From: JADJYF01 sp965278995
Lineage (GTDB): Bacteria; Pseudomonadota; Gammaproteobacteria; Ga0077536
Reading direction: 5' to 3'
Assembly: GCA_965278995.1 (NCBI GenBank)
Contig: OZ257136.1
Span: 62,001-126,000, forward strand
Length of the DNA stretch: 64,000 nucleotides
The notes beneath the pieces are model-generated. The model did not search any database. It was given only the letters and a program-made list of their open reading frames with translations, and had not been told where the DNA came from. A program made the position numbers and the translations under genes. The first letter of the stretch is position 1, and every line of letters starts with the position of its first letter. This document shows positions 39,980 through 48,797 of the stretch, piece after piece.

Positions 39980-41418
39980 GGTTTCGCTTTCACCTTCACC
40001 TTGCCGCCGGTCTCGCTGATTTTCGTCAGTGAAACGGTTGTCGCCGCGCCATTGTTGGCGCGCAGATGGGGATGGGCGGCGCTTGAGCCAGAGACGCTGG
40101 TGACGCCCTTCGAGCCGGGGAAAACGTCAGCCGGATCGCCCTGGTTCTTCAGCAATTCAAGGTCGCGACGTCCGTCAGCCTGCACCAGCGCAACCTTGTA
40201 GGCCAGCGGGTTGTCGTTGCTCGATTGTGTGTCGTCGATATGCCATACGGCGAGGCCGTGGCCCGGCAAAGCGGTGTCGCGTCCTGTCTTTTGCCGGTTT
40301 TCGAGGAGGAAGTACTCGTTCTTTGCGACCGTGCCCGCGGCGATGCGATAGCACTCCGTTTTGGCGTTCTCGAGCGTGCCGAGTGTCAGTGCGGTTGTCG
40401 ACGTGAGTTTGGTCGGCTTAATCCAGTTGAGACGTTCGAGACACCACGCCGACATGCGCGTCGGCTTCAATCCTTGCCCACCCCACGATCCGCCGGCCAT
40501 CAGGCACCAGTCGCCGATGCCATGGCTACGATAGGTAGTGTCATAGAGATCGGGCAGACCCAGGAAGTGGCCGAACTCGTGCGAGAACACGCCGAGCTTT
40601 CCATCTTCCGGCGCAGTGAAATATGCGTAAGCCGTGACGCCGTTTTTCTTGTAGGGTTTGTTCAGCGTCCATTTGTGCGACCAGATCGCGTCCTTGCGTG
40701 CGGCCGGCGACGCAAGCGTCTCGGCGCCGGGGCCGGCGTGAATGAGGAACAGTCCGTCGATGAAACCGTCACCATTGACGTCGAAGGGCTTGAAGGTGTT
40801 GCCGCTGATCGCCGTCCATGCGATGAGAATTTCCTCAAGCAGGCCCGGCGTGTTTTGAGGATATGCCCCAGTGCCCGACGCGCTGTTGGTGTAGTGGCCG
40901 TAGGGTTTCGATGCTCGGATCCATGGCACGACCTTGCCGGTTACGATGAGTTGGCCATAGGAGAGGTCCTTGTAGAAGGACGCCATCGAGTTCGGGTTGG
41001 TGGAGTCGAACAGCAGCTTGTCGTAATGCGCCGCCGTCTGCGTGCCCTTGTTGTTGGAGAAGTCGACCAGCAGGACGAGGCAGTTCAGCGTTTGCGGGCC
41101 AGTGGCCAGGGCATGGGCCCGGGCCATGCGCGCCGCCGGCTTGTTCGCGGCTGACAGCGCCAGTCCGGTCGGCGTACTCTTCATCTCGGGCGGATAGATC
41201 ACGCCATCGTTGAAGCCGGTGCGGTTGTCCTGCGGTGTGCCGAACATGCCGGATAGATTGGCGATCCGGGCGTCGGCGAGCGACAGAATTTTCGCCTTTG
41301 CGACCTGCTTCTTGATGCTCGCGACGACTTTGGGATGGGGTGCGCAGGCCGTCGGCCCGTCAGCATAAGTCGCCAGCGGGCCGTGCTGGTTACAATTGCA
41401 GCCGTGACTGTCTTGCAC
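39976..41418 (-). CDS. M6-family metalloprotease
   Basis: The 480-residue protein has an M6/immune-inhibitor-A-like catalytic core. The zinc motif HEFGHFLGLPDLYD lies about residue 280, with GDWCLMAGGSWGGQG after it (Met-turn region). Upstream are NCLVLLVDFSNNKGTQ and DVNGDGFIDGLFLIHAGPGAE, both typical of the family. A cysteine-rich short start (SHGCNCNQHGP) has no usual signal peptide, so the export route is unclear. The C-terminus is beta-rich, with VFPGSKGVTSVSG. M6 proteases are usually secreted and degrade extracellular proteins. It is convergent with the 95-residue protein. Confidence 0.85.
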   Translation of the reverse strand: MQDSHGCNCNQHGPLATYADGPTACAPHPKVVASIKKQVAKAKILSLADARIANLSGMFGTPQDNRTGFNDGVIYPPEMKSTPTGLALSAANKPAARMARAHALATGPQTLNCLVLLVDFSNNKGTQTAAHYDKLLFDSTNPNSMASFYKDLSYGQLIVTGKVVPWIRASKPYGHYTNSASGTGAYPQNTPGLLEEILIAWTAISGNTFKPFDVNGDGFIDGLFLIHAGPGAETLASPAARKDAIWSHKWTLNKPYKKNGVTAYAYFTAPEDGKLGVFSHEFGHFLGLPDLYDTTYRSHGIGDWCLMAGGSWGGQGLKPTRMSAWCLERLNWIKPTKLTSTTALTLGTLENAKTECYRIAAGTVAKNEYFLLENRQKTGRDTALPGHGLAVWHIDDTQSSNDNPLAYKVALVQADGRRDLELLKNQGDPADVFPGSKGVTSVSGSSAAHPHLRANNGAATTVSLTKISETGGKVKVKAKP

Positions 41419-41676
41419 TTTCGGTACCTCCCCAGTCCAACTTCTCGTACATTAGCATAACTGTTGTCGCCCCTGGCACGCGTTTTATGCCGCCGCCATG
41501 CCTATCATGTCGACGACCCGACTGAATGCGTCAAGACGCGTTAGCCAGCTCCGTCTCTGCGCGATCCGGTCGAACATGAAGCAATCATTTCGGAACGGGC
41601 GCCGCGGTTGGGCAAGCTTTTCGGCAACAGGCCGCTAAGTTAGACGTAACAGGAACCGCGACCGGGGGAAGCCGCA

Positions 41677-42153
41677 ATGGAGATTGCTCCGGATCACGAA
41701 CGCGATGTCGTACCGGCGTTGCTGTTTCGCGTACAGTCTCGCTTGTGCGCTTTGCCGATCACGCACGTGGTGGAAACCATGCGTCCCTTACCGATAGATC
41801 CCCTGGCAGGCGCGCCGGTTGCTGTCAAGGGCTTGGCGCGTATCAGAGGTGTCCCGGTAGCGGTTGTGGCGGTGGCTGACCTGCTCGAAATCAACGAGGA
41901 ACTTCCCACACGATTTGTAACCGTGAGGAGCGGCGAGTATCACGTCGCGTTGGCAGTAGGCGCGGTGCTGGGTGTACACCGGATTTCGGCTGCATCGTTG
42001 CGCGAGCTTCCTCCATTGCTACGAGACACCGCCCACCAAGCCGTGTCGACAATCGGAATGGCTGATACCGAAATGATCCTTGTACTGAACGCGGCACGCC
42101 TCGTGCCCGAGGGTTTTCTGGCCAGCGTGAACAGCCGTGGTTTCGAGCAGTGA
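41677..42153 (+). CDS. cheW: CheW-like coupling protein
   Basis: The 158-residue protein has a CheW fold: PALLFRVQSRLCALPITHVV, PLAGAPVAVKGLARIRGVPV with the conserved hydrophobic-Arg-Gly, and a terminal LNAARLVPEGF. It links the receptor to the CheA kinase. A GGGGGAAG site precedes the ATG. It is the first gene of a seven-gene chemosensory operon and corresponds to a WspB-type subunit. Its stop overlaps cheR (GTGA). Confidence 0.85.
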   Translation: MEIAPDHERDVVPALLFRVQSRLCALPITHVVETMRPLPIDPLAGAPVAVKGLARIRGVPVAVVAVADLLEINEELPTRFVTVRSGEYHVALAVGAVLGVHRISAASLRELPPLLRDTAHQAVSTIGMADTEMILVLNAARLVPEGFLASVNSRGFEQ

Positions 42154-43676
42154 CAGTGGCTCACAGCCTGCCGCTCAACAATGATGTCGGTCGTTTTCGC
42201 AGCATCGTTGAGCGTCACCTGGGTCTGTACTTCGAGGAGGGCAAACGCGATTTCCTCGCGACCGTGCTGCGTTCGCTCAAGGACAAGCACGGCGGATCCT
42301 TAGCTAATTACCTGCAACGACTGGAGAACGGTGTGCCGCCTGCGGAATGGGGCGCGCTGAGCCAGTTACTCACCGTTCCGGAAACTTATTTTTTCCGCCA
42401 CTTCGATCAGCTTCGGGTGTTTGCAGAGGTCGCGGTGCCGGACCGGATGCGCGCGCAGACGGCAAGCCGACGTCTTGCCATTCTCTCGGCGGGATGCGCG
42501 TCAGGGGAGGAGCCTTATTCACTTGCCATGATGTTGCGTGAAACCGTGATGGATGTGTCATGGGAGGTCTCTATCGTGGGCATGGATATCAATCCTGCAG
42601 TGATAGGCAAAGCTATTTCGGGGTGTTACACGAATTGGGCGTTGCGTGAGACGCCATCGAATATCCGGGACAAATGGTTCCAACATCGGGGCAACGATTA
42701 TGTGCTCGATTCGACCATCCGCAATGCCGTGCGATTCGAGCAGCGCAATCTTGCCGAGGATGCCGCGGATTTCTGGCGCCCCGCAACGTATGACGTGATC
42801 TTCTGCCGCAATATGATGATGTACTTCTCTCAGGAACGCGCCCAGGAACTGGTCGGGCGCATGTCACGCGCACTCGTGCCGGACGGATATCTGTTTCTCG
42901 GCCATGCGGAAACCTTGCGCGGTCTTTCGCAGGACTTTCACCTGTGCCATACCCACGAGACTTTCTACTATCGGCGTCGGGCCCTCGATGAAGCCAAGCC
43001 GGTCAATGTTGCATCGCTATCGGCTTCGGCTGGACTGCCGCCGCCTTTGACCGCCGTACTTGAAGGAAATGATGCGTGGGTCGAGGCGATTCAGCGTTCC
43101 TCGGAACGTATCCAGGCCTTGGCCGAAACACCAGCGACGGCGGCACGATCCGCCGCCGTTGCTGAAACATCGCGGTGGGATTTGCGAAACGCGTTCGAGT
43201 TGTTGCGACAAGAGCGTTTTGCGGAGGCACTCAGCGCGGTCCGCATACTCCCCTCCGAGGCGGAGAGCGATGCCGATGCCCTGCTCTTGACGGCAGTGCT
43301 GTATGCCCACAGCGGACAACTCGAGGAAGCCGAAAATGTCTGCCGTGTTCTGCTGGAGCTCGACGAATTGAACGCCGGTGCCAGATACGTACTTGCCCTG
43401 TGTTGCGAAGGCGCCGGGGATATCCGGGGAGCAGTCGAGCACGATCAGGTGGCAGTTTATCTCGATCCCGGCTTCGCCATGCCGCGTCTGCATCTGGGAC
43501 TTCTCGCGCGCCGAGCGGGTGACAGGGACGCGGCGCTGCGCGAATTGGAGCAGGCCTCGAGTTTGTTGCACCGAGAGGATTCCTCGCGCCTGCTCCTGTT
43601 CGGAGGCGGCTTCGGGCGCGACGCACTACTGGCACTGTGCCGCGCAGAATTGACTGCCTGCGGAGGGCAACAATGA
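42150..43676 (+). CDS. cheR: CheR methyltransferase with TPR C-terminus (WspC-like)
   Basis: This 508-residue protein has the CheR N-terminal helical domain, the SAM-binding stretch AILSAGCASGEEPYSLAMML, IVGMDINPAVI, IFCRNMMMYF and GYLFLGHAETL. After about residue 290 there is a TPR-rich region (LTAVLYAHSGQLEEAENVCR, then ARYVLALCCEGAGDIRGAVE). A CheR-TPR fusion is characteristic of WspC. It methylates glutamates on the MCP, tuning its signalling. It starts at GTG 42150, overlapping cheW. Confidence 0.9.
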   Translation: MTVAHSLPLNNDVGRFRSIVERHLGLYFEEGKRDFLATVLRSLKDKHGGSLANYLQRLENGVPPAEWGALSQLLTVPETYFFRHFDQLRVFAEVAVPDRMRAQTASRRLAILSAGCASGEEPYSLAMMLRETVMDVSWEVSIVGMDINPAVIGKAISGCYTNWALRETPSNIRDKWFQHRGNDYVLDSTIRNAVRFEQRNLAEDAADFWRPATYDVIFCRNMMMYFSQERAQELVGRMSRALVPDGYLFLGHAETLRGLSQDFHLCHTHETFYYRRRALDEAKPVNVASLSASAGLPPPLTAVLEGNDAWVEAIQRSSERIQALAETPATAARSAAVAETSRWDLRNAFELLRQERFAEALSAVRILPSEAESDADALLLTAVLYAHSGQLEEAENVCRVLLELDELNAGARYVLALCCEGAGDIRGAVEHDQVAVYLDPGFAMPRLHLGLLARRAGDRDAALRELEQASSLLHREDSSRLLLFGGGFGRDALLALCRAELTACGGQQ

Positions 43677-44215
43677 GCGAGGAACAGTCCACCCTCGACA
43701 GTCGCGCGGCAGGACTGCGTCAGGCATTCGATCACGGTTTTGCCGAAGCACCGAAGGGCGAAAGCACACCGACAGAAGCATTTCTCGCGATCAGTGCAGG
43801 CAGTGACGGTTACGCTTTGCGTCTGGCGGAAATCTGCGGACTGTATGCCGACAGAAAAGTAACACCGTTGCCTACCGGAGCATCGGACCTGCTCGGTCTT
43901 GCAGGTTTTCGCGGTGTGCTAGTACCGGTTTATGACTTGCGTATATTGTTGGGCTATCCCACTGGACCGTCCCCTCGCTGGCTGGCACTGGTGGCGCCGC
44001 AGGAGCCAATTGCTTTGGCTTTTGATCGTTTTGAGGGGCATCTGCACGCGCGGCGTGATGCCATAGCCCACGACGACGGAACGCGCCTTGGACGTCAGCA
44101 TATTGACATGGCTTTACGCACTGGTGGTGCGGTGAGACCCATCGTTAGCGTAGCTTCTATTCTCAAGTTAATTAAGCAACGGGCGCAATCGAGCGTTATG
44201 CAGAAGGAGCGATGA
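43673..44215 (+). CDS. cheW: Second CheW-like coupling protein (WspD-like)
   Basis: This 180-residue CheW homologue has a 40-residue N-terminal extension and the CheW core (FLAISAGSDGYALRLAEICG, LGLAGFRGVLVPVYDLRILL and HIDMALRTGG). Two CheW proteins in one operon are typical of the Wsp pathway. The start at 43673 overlaps the CheR stop (ATGA); the open frame from 43637 is inside cheR. Confidence 0.85.
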   Translation: MSEEQSTLDSRAAGLRQAFDHGFAEAPKGESTPTEAFLAISAGSDGYALRLAEICGLYADRKVTPLPTGASDLLGLAGFRGVLVPVYDLRILLGYPTGPSPRWLALVAPQEPIALAFDRFEGHLHARRDAIAHDDGTRLGRQHIDMALRTGGAVRPIVSVASILKLIKQRAQSSVMQKER

Positions 44216-44216
44216 C

Positions 44217-45695
44217 ATGTGGACATTCGGACGAAGAATAGCGCTGGGATTTGCAATCTCCTTTGCACTGCTCGCCGGCATCGGCACCGTGGCTTACCGG
44301 GCAATCGACTCACTCACGAAAACCAGCTATTGGGTGACTCATACGCAGATCGTTCTGGATCACATCGGCGGTGTGATCAGCGACATCAAGGATGCGGAAA
44401 CTGGACAGCGCGGTTTTGTCATAACCGGCGACGATACCTTCCTCGAGCCCTACCAGGCGTCACTTGGCTCAATTCCCAAGCAGATGAAGGAACTCCGCGA
44501 ATTGACCAGCGACAATCCAAATCAACAGAAACGGATCAGTGATATGGAACCGCTTATTGCGGCCAAACTGGCCGAGTTGAAGCGAACCATCGAAATGCGC
44601 CGCAATGAGGGATTTGAGCCCACTGCGAATGTAGTTGCGGCAGGTAATGGGAAACGATTCATGGACGGAATCCGCGAAATCGCGGCACAGATGGAAAATG
44701 AAGAACGAGAACTGCTCAAGCGTCGGGCCCAGGAAGTTGATGATGCATCGGACGGCGCACAGGCGGCCATTATCTGGGGAACCCTGTTCTGCCTTGTCTT
44801 CGTGACCATTACCGGCTCTTTTCTGACGCGCACGCTGACCAGGCAGATTGGTTCGGCGGTGGGTCAGGTGCAGAGTTCTTCGGCCGAATTGCAGGCGTCC
44901 GCCAACCAGCAGGCGACCGGCGCCAAGGAACAGGCGACCGCGATGAACGAGATCGCCACCACGATCAGCGAATTGCTCGCTACCTCCCGGCAAATCGCCG
45001 AAAGTGCGCAGCGGGTCGCGCAAATTGCCGTCCAGACGACGAATTCCGCTCATAGCGGCGACGCAACTGTGGTCAAGGCCAACGCCTCGATTGCCAGCAT
45101 CCGCCAGCAAGTCGATCTGATCGTCAGCCATATGCTCGAACTGGGTAAGAAATCGCAACAGATCGGCGCGGTCCTCGATATTGTTTCGGAGCTCGCGGAG
45201 CAGACCAATATTCTCGCGATCAATGCCACCATCGAAGCCGCCGGCGCCGGAGAGGCGGGCAAGCGCTTCGCCGTGGTTGCCGATGAGATCCGCAAACTCG
45301 CCGATCGCGTCACTGGATCGACCAAGGAAATTCGCACCCTGATCGACGATGTCCGAAGTGCGGTGAACATCTCGGTGATGACAACGGAAACGGGGTCCAA
45401 ATCGGTCGACGCAGGCACACGACAATTCGACGAGGTTGCTTCGGCGTTCAAACAGATCGCCGATCTGATCGTGACGACGACTGAAGCAGCGCGCGAAATC
45501 GAGCTGTCAACCAAGCAGCAAACGTCCGCAGTCGAACAGGTCAACGTGGCGATCACGAATGCGGCGCAGGCAACCAGGGAAAACGAGGCGAGTTCCTCTC
45601 AGGTGTTACAGACCTCATCGCAACTGGCGAACCTCTCGCGGGATTTACTACGTCTGGTGCAGCCGCAGGCGGTAGGCATGACGCGTGGCGCGTGA
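44217..45695 (+). CDS. Methyl-accepting chemotaxis protein (CHASE3-type sensor)
   Basis: The 492-residue protein has two membrane helices (about residues 10-30 and 183-204) that flank a periplasmic helical domain with DIKDAETGQRGFVITGDDTF, a CHASE3/4HB-type sensor. The cytoplasmic part is a signalling helix bundle with the tip LAEQTNILAINATIEAAGAG (about residues 325-345). It lacks a terminal CheR-docking pentapeptide. It lies within the Wsp-like operon, between the second CheW and CheA, so it is probably WspA-like and senses a surface- or envelope-related cue. CheA starts 11 bases before its end. Confidence 0.9.
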   Translation: MWTFGRRIALGFAISFALLAGIGTVAYRAIDSLTKTSYWVTHTQIVLDHIGGVISDIKDAETGQRGFVITGDDTFLEPYQASLGSIPKQMKELRELTSDNPNQQKRISDMEPLIAAKLAELKRTIEMRRNEGFEPTANVVAAGNGKRFMDGIREIAAQMENEERELLKRRAQEVDDASDGAQAAIIWGTLFCLVFVTITGSFLTRTLTRQIGSAVGQVQSSSAELQASANQQATGAKEQATAMNEIATTISELLATSRQIAESAQRVAQIAVQTTNSAHSGDATVVKANASIASIRQQVDLIVSHMLELGKKSQQIGAVLDIVSELAEQTNILAINATIEAAGAGEAGKRFAVVADEIRKLADRVTGSTKEIRTLIDDVRSAVNISVMTTETGSKSVDAGTRQFDEVASAFKQIADLIVTTTEAAREIELSTKQQTSAVEQVNVAITNAAQATRENEASSSQVLQTSSQLANLSRDLLRLVQPQAVGMTRGA

Positions 45696-47718
45696 TCCCT
45701 ACAAGTATTTCCGGATTGAGGCGCAGGAGCTGATCGATCAGCTCAGCCGATCAGTGCTCGATCTGGAAAAGGGAACCACACCAGAACTTGTCGCCCAGTT
45801 ATTGCGTCTGGCTCACACACTCAAGGGCGCGGCTCGCGTCGTCAAACGCTCGGACATCGGTGACTTCGCCCATGCGATCGAGGATACGTTGGATCCATTG
45901 CGGGGGTCGACACAGCAGGCAACGCGACCCCTGATCGATACCGTATTGAGGCACCTCGATGCTATCGGCGGTAGCCTCGCATCCCTGTCTCCGCCAGCAG
46001 AAGTAAAAGTTGTGGCGCGCGCCGGCCCCGAGGAAGTGGTGCGAACCGTACGCGTCGATGTCGGGGAAATGGACAATTTGCTCGAAGGGTTCGGTGAAGT
46101 GCACACCCAGCTAGGGGCGTTACGGGAACGTCTGAAGCGTTCCGCCAACGTTCGCAGTCAGATGGACCTGCTGGAGACACAATCGGCTTTCCGCGGTGGG
46201 GGTGAGGGGAATCCAATAGATGGGCAATCACGTGCATTGGCCGCGCAGGTCGGCGCCGAATTTGAGGCATTTCGTCTCGGTTTGGATTCCGGAATCGAAC
46301 AACTCGACCGTGAACTGAAGCAGGTACGCGACGCCGCTGAAAGAATGCGGCTGATTCCGGCCGATAGCCTGTTCGTTGCGCTGGAAAGGGCGGCACGCGA
46401 CGCCGCGCAAGTTCAAAACAAGCAAGTAGGCTTTAAAGGGCACGGCGGCCAGGTACGGCTTGATGCACAGGTGTTGGGTGCCGTTCAGGGTGCGTTGTCC
46501 CATGTGGTTCGTAACGCGGTGGTGCACGGAATTGAAACAGCTGACATACGGCGGGCCGCCGGCAAGCCGGTAGAGGGCAGCGTGTCGATCGAGGTAGCGC
46601 AGCGGGGCCGGTGGATCGAGTTCATTTGCAGCGACGATGGACGCGGAATCGATCTTGACGCCATTCGTCGCATTGCCGAACAACGGACTTTATTGCCGAC
46701 CGGGACGAGCAAACCGAATGCCGACACGCTGTTGCAATTGCTGCTGAAGGGAGGCATCAGCACGGCCGGAGTAGTTTCGGAAGTAGCCGGTCGGGGAGTT
46801 GGTCTGGACGTCGTTCGGGACGCAGCCGAGCGACTCGATGGCAACGTCGCCTTACGTACTGACGCCGGAAAAGGCACGACCATCACACTCACCGTGCCCT
46901 TGTCGATCGCGTCGCTGGATGGATTGCTTGTCGAAGCGGGCGGGGCTACCGTTACCCTTCCGATAGAGGCTGTCCGGAGCACGTTGCGCATTGCCTCAAG
47001 TGAGATCGCCCGAACTGCGCACGGGGAATCGGTGATTCATGAGGGCAACGTCATTCCGTTTCTCCCGTTGACGACTGCGCTGTCCATTGGAACGAGGACA
47101 GTGCGAGGAAACCGGGTCTGGTCGGCCGTGGTCTTAAAAGCCGCTTGCGGCACGGCGGCCATCGGTGTGGAACGCCTGCTCGGTGCGACAAACGTGGTGT
47201 TGCGTCCGTTGCCTGCACTGGCGCCTGCGACGTCCATTGTCGCAGGCGTCTCGCTCGATGCGGAAGGTAATCCGCAACTGGTGCTCGATCCGGAAAGCCT
47301 TATTTGGGAGGCGCAACATGGCGCCGTATTGAGCCCGGAACCCGAGCATATACGCCAGACCATACTAGTTATCGATGATTCGCTGACTACGCGCATGCTC
47401 GAACGCAGCATTCTCGAGTCTGCCGGCTACATCGTCGAACTCGCCGTGTCAGCAGAGGAAGCGCTCGAGAAGGCTAGCAAGAGCGGCTATGCGCTTTTCC
47501 TGGTCGATGTCGAAATGCCCGGCATGGACGGTTTCACTTTCATCGAACAGATGCGAGCCGATCCCGAGCTACGCGATATTCCAGCCATCCTGGTGACCTC
47601 GCGCGCTTCCGCCAACGATCTGCAGCGAGGTAGGGATGTTGGGGCGCAGGGTTACGTCATCAAGAGCGAATTTGACCAGGGTGCGCTGCTAACGCGCATC
47701 AGCGAGCTGGTGAGATGA
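45685..47718 (+). CDS. cheA: CheA histidine kinase fused to a receiver (WspE-like)
   Basis: The 677-residue protein has an N-terminal Hpt domain with the phosphorylated His in RLAHTLKGAARVVKRSDIG (about residue 49). The HATPase domain has the N box VVRNAVVHGIE, CSDDGRGIDLDAIR and GRGVGLDVVRDAAERL. A CheW-like regulatory domain follows, and the C-terminal receiver has VIDDSLTTRM and LFLVDVEMPGMDG with the acceptor Asp. The layout matches WspE. It starts at GTG 45685 inside the end of the MCP gene and its end overlaps cheB. Confidence 0.9.
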   Translation: MARDPYKYFRIEAQELIDQLSRSVLDLEKGTTPELVAQLLRLAHTLKGAARVVKRSDIGDFAHAIEDTLDPLRGSTQQATRPLIDTVLRHLDAIGGSLASLSPPAEVKVVARAGPEEVVRTVRVDVGEMDNLLEGFGEVHTQLGALRERLKRSANVRSQMDLLETQSAFRGGGEGNPIDGQSRALAAQVGAEFEAFRLGLDSGIEQLDRELKQVRDAAERMRLIPADSLFVALERAARDAAQVQNKQVGFKGHGGQVRLDAQVLGAVQGALSHVVRNAVVHGIETADIRRAAGKPVEGSVSIEVAQRGRWIEFICSDDGRGIDLDAIRRIAEQRTLLPTGTSKPNADTLLQLLLKGGISTAGVVSEVAGRGVGLDVVRDAAERLDGNVALRTDAGKGTTITLTVPLSIASLDGLLVEAGGATVTLPIEAVRSTLRIASSEIARTAHGESVIHEGNVIPFLPLTTALSIGTRTVRGNRVWSAVVLKAACGTAAIGVERLLGATNVVLRPLPALAPATSIVAGVSLDAEGNPQLVLDPESLIWEAQHGAVLSPEPEHIRQTILVIDDSLTTRMLERSILESAGYIVELAVSAEEALEKASKSGYALFLVDVEMPGMDGFTFIEQMRADPELRDIPAILVTSRASANDLQRGRDVGAQGYVIKSEFDQGALLTRISELVR

Positions 47719-48797
47719 TCCCTTCCATCCGTGTCCTCGTTGTCGAGGACTCGCTGACGATCCGCAAGCATTTGTGCGAAGTGCTCGCAGCCGAACCAGG
47801 AATAATGGTCGTCGGCGACGCGAAAGATGGCAAGCGCGCGATCGAGCTTTGCCAGGAGTTGCGCCCGGATATCATTACGATGGACATGATGATGCCGCTC
47901 ATGAGCGGGTTGTCGGCGACCGAATTCATCATGGCCCATTGTCCGACGCCGATACTTATCGTGTCTTCGTCTACCAACCGCGGTGAGCTGTTCAAGACCT
48001 ATGATGCATTGGCTGCCGGTGCTGTCGACGTGCTCGACAAGCCGCTGGGTGATGAGCCCGATATGGCGTGGGAGCGCAAGCTGATTGCGACCGTCAAACT
48101 GGTGTCGCGCATCCGGGTCATCACCCATCCGCGCGCACTGATGGCTGGTTATCAATTAAATACGGTTGGCGCGCCGATGGCACCGGCGCCGGTGGGAAAT
48201 AATAAGCGTGTCTGCCAGGTTGTCGGCATTGGCGCATCCACGGGTGGGCCCGGCGCCATCGTCGACATACTGCGGGCACTGCCGGCGGATTTTCAGCTGC
48301 CGATTCTCCTGGTGCTGCATATCGGCGCGCCTTTCGGCGAAGCGTTCGCTGACTGGCTGGACGGTCAAAGTGCGCGGCGAGTGAGTTACGCACAGGATGG
48401 GTTGCCGGTGGCCGCGTTAGCCGGACGGGTGGCGATGGCACCACCTGATCAGCACATGGTTGTGCAGGCAGGGCGGTTGCGCCTGACACGTGATGAGGAA
48501 CGCCACTCGTGCCGCCCGTCGGTGGATGTGTTATTCGATTCGTTGGCTCCTGAGTATGGGCCGGCGGCAACGGCCTGTCTTCTGACTGGAATGGGCCGCG
48601 ATGGTGCGGCTGGGATGCTGGCCATGCGCCGTGCCGGTAGCTACACGATTGCGCAGGATGAGGCGAGTTGCGTGGTGTATGGCATGCCACGGGAAGCAGT
48701 AAATCTTGGCGGTGTCGTACGGTCTTTGCCGTTGTGCGACATTGGCCCGGCACTGGCAACTTTGGCCACACTGCCCAACAAAGGACGAGCGACATGA
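47715..48797 (+). CDS. cheB: CheB protein-glutamate methylesterase (WspF-like)
   Basis: The 360-residue protein has a receiver (VLVVEDSLTIRKH, IITMDMMMPLMSG) and a methylesterase domain with the catalytic serine in GIGASTGGPGAI (about residue 176), His in LVLHIGAPFGEAF (about 200) and Asp in TGMGRDGAAGM (about 296). It removes the methyl groups added by CheR and closes adaptation. It overlaps cheA (ATGA) and the next histidine kinase (ATGA), so all are translationally coupled. Confidence 0.9.
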   Translation: MIPSIRVLVVEDSLTIRKHLCEVLAAEPGIMVVGDAKDGKRAIELCQELRPDIITMDMMMPLMSGLSATEFIMAHCPTPILIVSSSTNRGELFKTYDALAAGAVDVLDKPLGDEPDMAWERKLIATVKLVSRIRVITHPRALMAGYQLNTVGAPMAPAPVGNNKRVCQVVGIGASTGGPGAIVDILRALPADFQLPILLVLHIGAPFGEAFADWLDGQSARRVSYAQDGLPVAALAGRVAMAPPDQHMVVQAGRLRLTRDEERHSCRPSVDVLFDSLAPEYGPAATACLLTGMGRDGAAGMLAMRRAGSYTIAQDEASCVVYGMPREAVNLGGVVRSLPLCDIGPALATLATLPNKGRAT

